Assembly: GCA_029975915.1 (NCBI GenBank)
Contig: JARKOC010000542.1
Span: forward strand, 241,226-305,225
Direction: 5' to 3'
Origin: Bryobacteraceae bacterium
Lineage (GTDB): Bacteria; Acidobacteriota; Terriglobia; Bryobacterales; Bryobacteraceae
Length of the DNA: 64,000 nucleotides
The notes under the pieces are model-generated. The model was not told where the DNA came from. It did no database searches and was given only the letters and a program-made list of their open reading frames with translations. Of the stretch, positions 53,842-62,346 are shown piece by piece (the first letter of the stretch is position 1; the number at the start of each line of letters is the position of its first letter). The translations under genes were made by a program, and so were the position numbers.

Positions 53842-54362
53842 CAACGTTTATTCCTCTCCCCCCTACTTCTGCTGGAGTCGTAATGCAGGGGCTGAGCCCC
53901 GCCGATGAGGGTATCGAGGGAATCATCCGCATGGCTGACTCTGAGAGCACTGCAGAAATGCTGCATATAGTCGGCACTCTGGGCTGGTCACTCACGGCCG
54001 GGCCGTGCGCGCTTGAGTATGCGCTTAAGCAGGTTTCGGAGGAAATTCAGGCTGAGCCAAATGAAGACAAGCCCACTCCGTTTGCGCTGGAAACGGCGGC
54101 GAAGCTCCTGAGATCCGCTCAGCAACTCTATCCCAACTCTGTTGCCCCGGGTTCGATAGAGGGATTCGAGGGAGACCTGATTCTCCATTGGGAGTTTGGA
54201 GATCGAGGGGCTGCGCTTGTTTTCCCTGCGTGGGCGAATAAGCCCGTGCGGCTGTACCGCGAGGTCTTGGCCGATGGGATTCCCGTTAGAACAGAGCTTC
54301 TGGATGATCCGACTGGTGCAGACGTCGCCGGCTTGATGGCGTGGCTGCAGAACCTCGACTGA
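53838..54362 (+). CDS. Protein of unknown function, second gene of the cassette
   Basis: This is a 174-residue protein starting at the GTG at 53838, well supported by AAGGAGG upstream. I do not recognise it. It has mixed alpha/beta character with ETAAKLLRSAQQLYP, GFEGDLILHWEFGDRGAALVFP and a C-terminal ADVAGLMAWLQNLD. No signal peptide or membrane span is visible. Both ends overlap neighbours (GTGA and TGATG), so the three genes are translated as one unit. Confidence 0.72.
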   Translation: MTTFIPLPPTSAGVVMQGLSPADEGIEGIIRMADSESTAEMLHIVGTLGWSLTAGPCALEYALKQVSEEIQAEPNEDKPTPFALETAAKLLRSAQQLYPNSVAPGSIEGFEGDLILHWEFGDRGAALVFPAWANKPVRLYREVLADGIPVRTELLDDPTGADVAGLMAWLQNLD

Positions 54363-54721
54363 TGGCGACTTGGCCACCTCTTCCCGATAGCCAAGTTCTC
54401 CACCGCGCCTATCGGAACGAATCCGACAGAGATATCAAGGCTGGCAAGCCGAAGCCAAAGGTCTTCTACCGGCGGCAAGCAGAGTCTGGGCTCTCCGTTG
54501 GTCTGACCATCGACAGGATACTCCGGACAATTGTGGCGGCAGGCAGATGCGAACTCCTGACTGGCGGAGTCAGGTTGTGTGTTCCTCCCTTGGACGTGAT
54601 CCAGGATGAAATCGACCACGCCAACATCCTCGGTGTGCCTCTCCGGGAAGAGAACGAAGAAGCTGCATTGGCCATCGCGCGCTACCTCGCAAGGATTTCT
54701 GAGGACAAGCCGCTTCCATGA
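54362..54721 (+). CDS. Protein of unknown function, third gene of the cassette
   Basis: This is a 119-residue protein from the ATG at 54362, which overlaps the upstream stop (TGATG). The N-terminal part HRAYRNESDRDIKAGKPKPKVFYRR leading to GLSVGL recalls a loose family of short proteins with an H/Y-R...S-x2-F...LSV pattern and unknown function. The C-terminal part is helical. The tight coupling of three small genes is typical of mobile accessory modules, but no toxin or nuclease motif is visible. Confidence 0.7.
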   Translation: MATWPPLPDSQVLHRAYRNESDRDIKAGKPKPKVFYRRQAESGLSVGLTIDRILRTIVAAGRCELLTGGVRLCVPPLDVIQDEIDHANILGVPLREENEEAALAIARYLARISEDKPLP

Positions 54722-54798
54722 CCTTAGAGACTGCCGGATTGCGAAACCCTGAATTCCCTCCTGCATCTGACAGAATAGAAGGGTAAGGAATCCACAAA

Positions 54799-55647
54799 AT
54801 GAACGGCCTCAAAACCACCTTGTTGCTGGCGCTGATGAGCGGCCTGTTTGTCGTCGGCGGAAACGCCCTCGGCGGCGAGCGCGGCATGACGATGGGCCTC
54901 ATGATGGCCGTCGTCATGAACTTCGTGAGCTACTTCATGTCTGAGAAGATCGCCTTGGCGTCGAGCGGCGCCGTGCGGGTGAGTGATTCTCAGAATTCCG
55001 AAATCTACTGGCGCATCGCCCCTATGGTGAAGCGCCTTTGCGAGCGCATGGGGCTGCCCGAGCCCAAGCTCTGGGTGATCCCGCAGGATGCCCCCAACGC
55101 CTTTGCCACGGGCCGCAATCCGAGTCATTCCTCGGTCGCGGTCACCATGGGCCTGTTGCGGCTGATGAACGACGAGGAGATCGAGGGCGTTATCGCTCAC
55201 GAGCTCGGTCATATCAAGAACCGCGACATCCTCATCAGCTCCATCGCCGCCACCATGGGAGCCGCCATCACCTACCTGGCCCACTTCGCCATGTTCTTCG
55301 GGGGCCGCCGCGACGACGACGACGCCCCCAACCCGATCGTGGCCATCGCCATGATGCTGCTTGCCCCGCTGGCCGCCGCCCTGATCCAGATGGCCATCTC
55401 CCGGACGCGCGAATACGGCGCCGACGCCTCCGCGGCCAAGTACACCGGCTCGCCGCGCGGCCTGGTCTCGGCCCTGACCAAACTCGAAGGCTACTCGAAG
55501 CGCATCCCCATGGACGTTTCGCCGGCCATGTCGCACATGTACATCATCAAGCCGTTCACCGGCCAGACGCTGGCCCGGTTGTTCTCCACCCATCCGGCAA
55601 CTGAAGAGAGGATTGCGCGGCTGAACCAACTCCGCCAAGCGGCCTAA
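54799..55647 (+). CDS. htpX: Zinc metalloprotease HtpX (M48B)
   Basis: This is a 282-residue inner-membrane protease that degrades misfolded membrane proteins. Two N-terminal spans (about 5-22 and 30-47) and a second pair (about 147-170 and 180-200) flank the catalytic HELGH (134-138); the third zinc ligand is in SRTREYGADASAAK. The C-terminal STHPATEERIARL is a family signature. GTAAGGAAT precedes the ATG. The RlmI-type gene starts just after its stop. Confidence 0.95.
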   Translation: MNGLKTTLLLALMSGLFVVGGNALGGERGMTMGLMMAVVMNFVSYFMSEKIALASSGAVRVSDSQNSEIYWRIAPMVKRLCERMGLPEPKLWVIPQDAPNAFATGRNPSHSSVAVTMGLLRLMNDEEIEGVIAHELGHIKNRDILISSIAATMGAAITYLAHFAMFFGGRRDDDDAPNPIVAIAMMLLAPLAAALIQMAISRTREYGADASAAKYTGSPRGLVSALTKLEGYSKRIPMDVSPAMSHMYIIKPFTGQTLARLFSTHPATEERIARLNQLRQAA

Positions 55648-55648
55648 C

Positions 55649-56818
55649 TTGCCCGATCCTGCCCAAGTTGTCGTCACCCGGAAAGGCGAGTCGCGCCTGG
55701 AATCCGGTCACCTGTGGGTCTATTCAAGCGACGTCGCGGACCGGGGCAAGGCGCAGCCCGGCGATCTGGTCCAGGTCGTCAATCAACGCGGGCGGAGTCT
55801 CGGCACAGCCCTCTATAGCTCCTCGTCGCAGATTACCTTGCGCATGCTGTCGCCCGGCAAGATCGATTCGGTCGAGGACTTTCTTTTCGCCCGGCTCAGC
55901 GACGCCCTGGAGCACAGGCGCCGGGTGGTGCGGGACTCGGACAGTTACCGCCTGGTCCATGCCGATGGTGACCTGCTGCCGGCCTTGGTCGTCGACCGGT
56001 ACGGCGATTACCTTTCGGTCCAGTTTCTGAACCAGGCGATGGACCGGCTCTCAGCAACGATCGTCACCTGCCTGAGGCGTCTGATCAATCCCAAGGGAAT
56101 CGTCGCCAGAAACGATGTCTCTGTCCGCCGGCTTGAAGGCTTGCCGCTGGAGATCCAGGCCGTTCACGGAGAGATACCAGGCCAAGTCGAGGTCCATATG
56201 AACGGGCTGAAGCTGCTGGCCGATCTCACCGGCGGCCAGAAGACAGGCATCTATTTGGACCAGCGTGAGAACTATCTCGCCGCCCAGCGTCATGCCCGCG
56301 GCCGGGCGCTCGACTGTTTCACGTCGACAGGCGGCTTTGCGCTCCATCTGGCCCGCGCCTGCGAGTCGGTCGAGGGCGTGGATTCCAGCGCCAAAGCCAT
56401 CGAGTCCGCGCGCGCCAACGCCGCCGCCAACCAATTGATGAACATTGACTTCCGCGAAGCCGACGTCTTCCACCTCCTTTCGGGTTATGTCTCGGCCCGG
56501 CGGAGTTTTGACACAATCGTCATTGATCCGCCTGCTTTTGCCAAGAACAAGGCCACCGTCGATCAGGCCATCCGCGGCTATCGCGATCTGAATCTGCGGG
56601 CGCTGCGGCTGTTGGGCAAGGGCGGTGTGCTGGTCACCTGCTCCTGCTCCTACCACGTCCCGGAGGCGGATCTGCTCGCTGTGACAGCCGAAGCCGCCCT
56701 CGACGCCGGCAAGCGTTTGCGGATTCTCGAACGCCGCGCGCAGGCCGCTGACCACCCGATCCTGCTCACGGTTCCGGAGACCCTGTATCTGAAATGCCTC
56801 ATCTTTGAGGTCATCTGA
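55649..56818 (+). CDS. rlmI: Class I rRNA methyltransferase, RlmI-like
   Basis: This 389-residue protein starts with TTG one base after the htpX stop. An N-terminal PUA RNA-binding domain (about 1-75: HLWVYSSDVADRGKAQPGDLV) is followed by a linker and a Rossmann methyltransferase: GGQKTGIYLDQRENY, motif I LDCFTSTGGFALHLARA and the catalytic-loop DPPAFAKNK. This matches RlmI and relatives that make 5-methylcytosine in 23S rRNA. Tight spacing suggests co-transcription with htpX. Confidence 0.9.
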   Translation: MPDPAQVVVTRKGESRLESGHLWVYSSDVADRGKAQPGDLVQVVNQRGRSLGTALYSSSSQITLRMLSPGKIDSVEDFLFARLSDALEHRRRVVRDSDSYRLVHADGDLLPALVVDRYGDYLSVQFLNQAMDRLSATIVTCLRRLINPKGIVARNDVSVRRLEGLPLEIQAVHGEIPGQVEVHMNGLKLLADLTGGQKTGIYLDQRENYLAAQRHARGRALDCFTSTGGFALHLARACESVEGVDSSAKAIESARANAAANQLMNIDFREADVFHLLSGYVSARRSFDTIVIDPPAFAKNKATVDQAIRGYRDLNLRALRLLGKGGVLVTCSCSYHVPEADLLAVTAEAALDAGKRLRILERRAQAADHPILLTVPETLYLKCLIFEVI

Positions 56819-56908
56819 TCGGGAAGATCCTGGGAAGATCGATTTCGATTTGTTCCGTCCGTAATCCCTGTTAATGTTGAAGCGAGCATAGGCGCAGGGA
56901 GGTCCGGT

Positions 56909-58114
56909 ATGTCCGGTACGGTTCTTTACCTGTGTGGGCGGCGGGACTATACGTCCGAATGCCTCGCCGTGGCGGCCCGCCACGCGGGGATTCGTTTCGA
57001 GCCGGCCGAGATGGGCTGGATGGCCAGCGACAGGACCCCGCGGTTGGACGAAATCCGCGCTCATGCCCAAGACCGCATTCCGTCTGGGCCAATCGCCGGA
57101 TTGCTGGCCGGCGACCGGATTTCCGCCATCTGCGCCGCCTACCTGGCTGAGCGCCAGGGACTTCTTTTCCATCCGGTGGAGGCGATGGAGACCTGTTCCC
57201 AGCGGCTGCTCGCCCGGGAGTGCCTGCGATCCGCCGGACTCCAGGTCGCTTCGGCATTCCTCATCTCCTCGTCAGCCAGTTTCGAAGACGCCATCCACCG
57301 CACCTCCTTCCCTTGTGTCCTGAAACCGGTCCGGTTCACCGGCGGGCAGGGCGTGATGAGGGCCGACTCGCCGGACGAATTCCGCGAGGTCTTCCGCCGT
57401 CTTCAGCAGATCACCGGCGTCGCACGTGACGAGTATTTTCTCGTCGAGGAATACATCCCCGGAGACGAGTGTTCGTTCTATGGGTTCGCCGTCTCATCGA
57501 AGCTTCATATGCTCGCTCTCTTCGACCGGCCGCTGGGCGATGAGGGGCCCGCCTTCCAGGACAAGTTGCTCACTTCGCCATCGCGCAAGCCACGGCATGT
57601 GGCCGCCGAATTGGTGCACACCGCAGGTCTGGCGGCCCAGGCGATGGGCCTCAATAACGGTCCGGTGTCTGTCGAGATGCGTTGGGATGGCAGGCGGGTT
57701 GTCGTGCTCGAAGTGAACCCGTTCCTGCCGCCGCCGGCTGTATGCCGCGCCCTCTCTCCCAAGGGTTCCTATTCATTTGGGGAGTTGATGCTGCTCGTCT
57801 CGGCGGGACGGACCGCGCCGGTTCTGGAAGCGCGCCACTCGGTTGGAGTTGGCTATTTGGCGTTGCCGGGACCAGGGGTATTCGAGGGGCTCGGCGGCGT
57901 GGCGGCGGCTCTTGATGTCGATCTGATCGACGAAGTGGTTGCCTGCCTTCCAGAAGGAGCGATGGCGTGCCCGCCGCCGGACGGAAACCACCGCGCCGCA
58001 GTCCTTATCGCGCGTGGGGGCACTCCGGACCAGGTGGAGGCAAGTTTGCTTGAAGCGCTGAAGAGGCTGTCGGCACGGGTGCGCCCCGCGAGTTTCGCCG
58101 GCGCCATTGGTTAA
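56909..58114 (+). CDS. ATP-grasp domain protein
   Basis: This 401-residue protein has the layout of ATP-grasp carboxylate-amine ligases. A preATP-grasp domain (about 1-90), LARECLRSAGLQVASAF, the nucleotide-binding FPCVLKPVRFTGGQGVMRA (about 131-150), VEEYIPGDECSFYGFAV and the metal-binding end VVVLEVNPFLPPP (about 266-278) are all visible. Such enzymes link a carboxylate to an amine via acyl phosphate. The substrate is not deducible, as neighbours are unrelated. A short C-terminal domain carries a Gly-rich stretch. It has its own 90-base upstream gap. Confidence 0.85.
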   Translation: MSGTVLYLCGRRDYTSECLAVAARHAGIRFEPAEMGWMASDRTPRLDEIRAHAQDRIPSGPIAGLLAGDRISAICAAYLAERQGLLFHPVEAMETCSQRLLARECLRSAGLQVASAFLISSSASFEDAIHRTSFPCVLKPVRFTGGQGVMRADSPDEFREVFRRLQQITGVARDEYFLVEEYIPGDECSFYGFAVSSKLHMLALFDRPLGDEGPAFQDKLLTSPSRKPRHVAAELVHTAGLAAQAMGLNNGPVSVEMRWDGRRVVVLEVNPFLPPPAVCRALSPKGSYSFGELMLLVSAGRTAPVLEARHSVGVGYLALPGPGVFEGLGGVAAALDVDLIDEVVACLPEGAMACPPPDGNHRAAVLIARGGTPDQVEASLLEALKRLSARVRPASFAGAIG

Positions 58115-58123
58115 AAGGTTCGT

Positions 58124-58435
58124 CTAGCTCTTCGGTTCGCCCGTCTGCCCCTCGGGAACGTAACCGGGTGGGACGTTCAGTCCCTCTCCGAAGAAGTACT
58201 GCTCCATTTGCTTCAGCAGGAATTCCTGGGCTTCGCGGGTACCGAGGTTGAGCCTGTATTCGTTCATGATCATCTTCATGTGCTCGACCCACATGCCCCA
58301 GGCCTGCTTGGAGACGTTGTCGTAGATGCGCTGGCCGAGCGGGTGGTTGTCGAAGGGGGTCTCTGTGAGCCCTTCCAATTCCTTACCTAACTTCACGCAA
58401 TGGACCATTCGCTTCGGGGCGCCTTCTCCAGACAT
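58124..58435 (-). CDS. Fe(2+)-trafficking/oxidative-damage protection protein, YggX-like
   Basis: The 103-residue protein matches YggX in its core: VHCVKLGKELEGL at the N-terminus with the conserved Cys, HPLGQRIYDNVSKQAWGMWVEH in the middle, and LLKQMEQYFFGEG near the end. YggX protects Fe-S clusters and is linked to iron trafficking. The protein is about 12 residues longer than the E. coli form, with a proline/glycine C-terminal extension. It is convergent with the ATP-grasp gene. Confidence 0.9.
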   Translation of the reverse strand: MSGEGAPKRMVHCVKLGKELEGLTETPFDNHPLGQRIYDNVSKQAWGMWVEHMKMIMNEYRLNLGTREAQEFLLKQMEQYFFGEGLNVPPGYVPEGQTGEPKS

Positions 58436-58571
58436 GCATACTCTCCTTAGTTATCAGGATAACAGCAGCAGATGGGACGCAATTGGACGGCGAACAGAGC
58501 GCGCGGAGAATCCTGTAGCGTTTTCAGCCTCTCCAGCGCCGCCACGCCCGGCCAGCCTTGGCAACGCCAGC

Positions 58572-58895
58572 TCAGCCGTTCGCGGAACCGCCGTTGCGTG
58601 ATTGTTGGCCGCGATGCTTCTTGGCCAGGTACTCAGACAGTTTCAGTAATGTTTTGCCTCCCCGGTCGGCGTACCGGTTGGCCGCACGCTGGTATCGTTT
58701 CAGCACCTGGCGTCGATTGCCGTCACGCAGGTCGCAGGATTCGATGTCAAGCAGGATTTCAATCTCCCAGGGCTGAAAGGTCGTGCGCTGGATGCGCCCC
58801 CGGATCAACTCCGCGAGGAGCTTGTTGAAGTGGATCAGCCGCGTTTCGAGCTCGTAAGGAGAACCGCGTTCAATGGACTCCTGCTCAATAGGCAT
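58572..58895 (-). CDS. Small conserved protein of unknown function
   Basis: The 107-residue product starts at the ATG at 58895 (MPIEQESIERGS); the frame extends to 58973 without support. It is helical and basic: YELETRLIHFNKLLAEL, then WEIEILLDIESCDL and RRQVLKRYQRAANRYADRG. Its layout suggests a small regulator or adaptor, but no helix-turn-helix motif can be named. Confidence 0.6.
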   Translation of the reverse strand: MPIEQESIERGSPYELETRLIHFNKLLAELIRGRIQRTTFQPWEIEILLDIESCDLRDGNRRQVLKRYQRAANRYADRGGKTLLKLSEYLAKKHRGQQSRNGGSANG

Positions 58896-59226
58896 ATGGA
58901 AACCAATATCAAGAGCATTGTATCGGCAAAAGCGGACAAGGCCAAATCCAAATGCTCCTGCTTGCCTTCTCATGGAGTGGATTCTACGTTAATCCCTGGC
59001 CGTGAGGGCTCCAACGCCGCCAGGTGGCGTTGCCGGACAAACCGCGAGACGCAGTGCCGCGAATGTGACAACCAGGCCGAACTGATCCGCCTCCAACCGT
59101 CGCTCGAAGGAGCCTGCGGCCCTGTCCCTGGTCAGTTTGTCCGATCCGCCCGGCGCGTCTCGCGGCCGATCCTAGATGGATTTATCGGAACCCTTGGGCG
59201 GGGCTTTAAGGAAAATGCGCGGCGGT
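58896..59226. other. Intergenic region between the small basic protein gene and rapZ
   Basis: These 331 bases carry no supported gene. One plus-strand frame crosses it but has no ribosome binding site or family resemblance. I see no clear terminator for the rapZ transcript. Confidence 0.4.
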
Positions 59227-60135
59227 TCACTTCTCCAAATCGCGGTGAGTGATTCTGGCGTGGTAGCCAGCCTTTTGCAGGCGCTTGCCGATCTCCTCGG
59301 CCATCATCACTGACCGGTGGCGGCCGCCCGTACACCCAAAGGCAACGGTCAGGTAGCTCTTACCCTCATGGATGTAGTGGGGCATGAGGAACAACAGCAG
59401 CGACGAGACGCGCTCGATGAACTCCTGCGTCTGCGGGTAGCCGCGAATGAAGCGGGCGACCCGCGCGTTGCGGCCGGTCAGATTTTTGAATTCGGGGATG
59501 TAGTTCGGATTCGGCAGGAAGCGGACGTCGAAGACCAGGTCCGCGTCGGTGGGCACGCCATGCCGGAATCCGAAGCTCATTGAGGAGACCATCAGCCGGA
59601 CGTCCGAGGGCGAGCCGAAGGTCTCGACAATCCGCCGCCGAAGCTGGTGCACGTTCATTTCCGATGTGAGCAGAACATGATCGGCAAGGGCGCGAATGGG
59701 GGCAAGCAATTCGCGTTCGGCCAGCACATTGCCAAGCACCGAGCGCTGGCGGCCGAGCGGGTGCGGCCGGCGCGTTTCGCTGAAGCGGCGGACCAATGTG
59801 TCGTCGGCGGCGTCGAGGAACAGCAGGCGTGTGCGGATGCCGCGCTTGATGGATGCGTAAATAGACGGAAAGTGCTTGAGCGAAGCGCCCTCGCGGATGT
59901 CGACGACGAGCGCGGCGCGGCGGATGGTGGGCGAATCCTGGGTCAGTTTGGCGAAGGTGGGGATCAGGTCCACCGGAAGATTGTCCACGGCGTAATAACC
60001 GTGGTCCTCGAAAGCCTTGAGCACGGTCCCTTTACCGGAACCGCTCAATCCAGTGATTACAACCAGTTCCGGCGCCTCGCCTTTGCCGTTGATGGGGGCG
60101 GCCGGCTCCGCCCCCGGTTCTTTCTTTCGTGCCAT
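59227..60135 (-). CDS. rapZ: RNase adapter protein RapZ / P-loop nucleotide-binding protein
   Basis: This 302-residue protein has the Walker A motif GLSGSGKGT (about residues 28-36), DNLPVDLIP, the family pattern FLDAADDTLVRRFSETRRPHPL and a C-terminal domain with VAFGCTGGRHRSVMMAEEI. In enterobacteria RapZ controls amino-sugar synthesis through small RNAs; outside them it is a conserved nucleotide-binding protein of less certain role. It lies 6 bases after hpf in the rpoN-hpf-rapZ order common in bacteria. Confidence 0.94.
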   Translation of the reverse strand: MARKKEPGAEPAAPINGKGEAPELVVITGLSGSGKGTVLKAFEDHGYYAVDNLPVDLIPTFAKLTQDSPTIRRAALVVDIREGASLKHFPSIYASIKRGIRTRLLFLDAADDTLVRRFSETRRPHPLGRQRSVLGNVLAERELLAPIRALADHVLLTSEMNVHQLRRRIVETFGSPSDVRLMVSSMSFGFRHGVPTDADLVFDVRFLPNPNYIPEFKNLTGRNARVARFIRGYPQTQEFIERVSSLLLFLMPHYIHEGKSYLTVAFGCTGGRHRSVMMAEEIGKRLQKAGYHARITHRDLEK

Positions 60136-60141
60136 CGCCGG

Positions 60142-60708
60142 TCAGGACTCGATGAGATCGACTTTACCGTCGCGGCGGCGGACCAGGATGCCGTTGCGTC
60201 CGGTCTCAGTGTCAGTGAAGACGACGTAATCGCTGTCTTGATCCATGGTGAGCATTGCTTCCTCGGCCGTCATCGGCTTGCGGGGTCCGCCTGCTTTGAC
60301 GACGCGGGCCGGTTTGGGCGCCTTCGCCTTAGCAGGCTTGGGCGCGGCCTTCGACGCCGGTTTGGCGGCCGGTGGCGCAGGCTCTGGCTCGACGGCCTTG
60401 CGCACAGAATCCCGCTTCGAGTCGCGGTACTTCGAAAGCATTTTGAGGGCCTGCTTCTCCACCTTTGAGACGGCATCCATGATGGCCGAGTATTGATCGG
60501 CGGCGTTGGCCACGCCCACCAGCGCCTGATCGTGGAAATTGATCCTGACTTCGGCATGCTGCTGATGGCGGACTGTCTGCAAAGCCACTTGGGCGACCTT
60601 CTCGCCGCGTTTCTCGATCAGTTTGGAGAGCTTGGCGAACTGTGTCGCCAGTTTGCGCTCCTGAGATGCGGTGAGTTTGTCTTGCTTTCCAGTGAAGGTG
60701 ATATTCAT
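60142..60708 (-). CDS. hpf: Long-form ribosome hibernation promoting factor
   Basis: This is a 188-residue HPF/RaiA-family protein. The N-terminal ribosome-binding domain (about 1-100: MNITFTGKQDKLTAS, VNAADQYSAIMDAVSKVEKQ) is followed by an Ala/Pro/Lys-rich linker and a C-terminal dimerisation domain (about 140-188: RKPMTAEEAMLTMDQDSDYVVF). This is the long form that pairs two 70S ribosomes into inactive 100S particles. It is located between rpoN and rapZ. Confidence 0.94.
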   Translation of the reverse strand: MNITFTGKQDKLTASQERKLATQFAKLSKLIEKRGEKVAQVALQTVRHQQHAEVRINFHDQALVGVANAADQYSAIMDAVSKVEKQALKMLSKYRDSKRDSVRKAVEPEPAPPAAKPASKAAPKPAKAKAPKPARVVKAGGPRKPMTAEEAMLTMDQDSDYVVFTDTETGRNGILVRRRDGKVDLIES

Positions 60709-60772
60709 GCCAGTGCCTTTCTATTGGATCTTCAGACGAACGGAGCGCCACCGCGCGGCAAGCGGGATTGGG

Positions 60773-62290
60773 TCAATCCTTCAACCTGCGGTGGTGCGTG
60801 GAGGGTATCTTCATATCCTCCCTATATTTGGCCACGGTGCGCCGGGTGACCTTGATGCCCTGCTGCTGGAGCATGCTGGCGAGGTGGTCGTCGGTGAGCG
60901 GACGTTTGGGATCTTCATCCTTGATCATCTGTTTCACCATGCGCTTGAGATTGACCAGAGAGAGGTTGCCGCCAGTGGGACCCTGGACGGCTTCAGTGAA
61001 GAAGAAGCGGAGTTCATAGACGCCGCGCGGGGTGTGAGCGTACTTGCCGGCGACGGCGCGGCTGACCGTGGAGGCGTGGACGCCGATCTCTTCGGCTACC
61101 TCCTTGATCATCATCGGCCGGAGTTCGTCGATGCCGGATTCGAGGAATCCGCGCTGGCGCTTCACGATCACCTCGCAGACGCGCAGGATGGTCTGCTTGC
61201 GCTGTTCGATGTTCCGAATGAGCTGAAGCGCCGAAGCATAGCGGTCTTTAATATAGGCTCGAGTCTCCTTGTCGGCGCCCTCGCCGCGTTCGAGCAGGTG
61301 GCGGTAGCTGCCGTTGATGCGCAATTGGGGCAGACCTTCGTCGGACAGGCTGATGAGATAGTCCTCGCCGTCCTTGGTGATGTAGACGTCGGGTTCCACA
61401 GCCCGGGCCCCTGGGCCGGAGTATTTCAGGCCTGGCTTGGGATCCAAATGAACGATCACGTCCAGGGCGATCTGGATGTGCTCGACCGGGCGTTTCAAAA
61501 GGCGGGCGAGTTCCTTGACGCTCTTGGACTCGACCAGTTTCAGGTGGTTTTCGACGATCTGCCAGGCGACGCTGCCGGTGGCGCCCCGATCCTCCAACTG
61601 GAGGAGCAGGCACTCTTGCAGGCTACGAGCGCCGACGCCGGCTGGATCGAGGCTCTGCACTTCCTCGAGGGCTTTTTCGAGCGTTTCCACTGAATGGCCC
61701 TCGGCCTGGGCGATGTTTTCCAGAGAGTCGGCGAGGTAGCCGGTCTCGTCGAGGTTGCCGAGAATCGCCTCGGTGGCGTCGCGGATTTCGGGCGGCACAA
61801 CCAGCAGGCTGAGCTGCTGGCGCAGGTGCTCGGTGAGAGTGACGGGCGAGGAGAGGAACGTTTCGAAACCAGGCTTGTCGGGATCGTACTCGGACGGTGA
61901 ATGGACCGGCGGGTCCATGAAGTCCTCGAAATAGGTTCCAAAGTCGATCTGCTCGAAGGGGTCCGGGGCTTTTTGGGCTTCTGCTGCCACGCCGGCCTCC
62001 CCGGCGTGGGCCTCCCCGTAGGCCTGGGCCGTGACATCGCGCAATTCGGCATCGGCAGGTTTGGGGTCGGGATCGCCTCGTTCGAGCAACGACTGGACTT
62101 CGGCGGGCGTGAGTTCCTCGGCGCCCTCGACGACCTCTTCCAGGACCGGGTTCTGGGAAATCTCCTGGGTGATGAGTTCCTGAAGTTCCAACTTGTTCAG
62201 TTGGAGGACGGTGACCATTTGCACCAGTCCAGGCGTAAGAATCTGCTTCTGTTTGACCGCGATCTGGAGTCTCGGCGACAGGAAGCTCAT
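60773..62290 (-). CDS. rpoN: RNA polymerase sigma-54 factor
   Basis: The 505-residue sigma-54 has region I (about 1-50: LQIAVKQKQILTPGLVQMV, LQLNKLELQELI), an acidic region II, the core-binding and helix-turn-helix domains (VAEEIGVHASTVSRAV, about 390-405) and the C-terminal RpoN box in the form TRRTVAKYRE (about 486-495). It directs activator-dependent transcription from -24/-12 promoters. It heads the rpoN-hpf-rapZ group; the hpf gene starts 64 bases downstream. Confidence 0.96.
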   Translation of the reverse strand: MSFLSPRLQIAVKQKQILTPGLVQMVTVLQLNKLELQELITQEISQNPVLEEVVEGAEELTPAEVQSLLERGDPDPKPADAELRDVTAQAYGEAHAGEAGVAAEAQKAPDPFEQIDFGTYFEDFMDPPVHSPSEYDPDKPGFETFLSSPVTLTEHLRQQLSLLVVPPEIRDATEAILGNLDETGYLADSLENIAQAEGHSVETLEKALEEVQSLDPAGVGARSLQECLLLQLEDRGATGSVAWQIVENHLKLVESKSVKELARLLKRPVEHIQIALDVIVHLDPKPGLKYSGPGARAVEPDVYITKDGEDYLISLSDEGLPQLRINGSYRHLLERGEGADKETRAYIKDRYASALQLIRNIEQRKQTILRVCEVIVKRQRGFLESGIDELRPMMIKEVAEEIGVHASTVSRAVAGKYAHTPRGVYELRFFFTEAVQGPTGGNLSLVNLKRMVKQMIKDEDPKRPLTDDHLASMLQQQGIKVTRRTVAKYREDMKIPSTHHRRLKD

Positions 62291-62346
62291 CTGAGCTCCA
62301 TTTTACCAGCAAAGCTCCAAAAGCAAGCCTAAAACTCCCTGATGGG

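Noticed and set aside
58830..59252. 140-residue plus-strand frame with several cysteines across the rapZ downstream gap
   Set aside because: It overlaps two minus-strand genes, has no start signal and no recognisable zinc-binding spacing.
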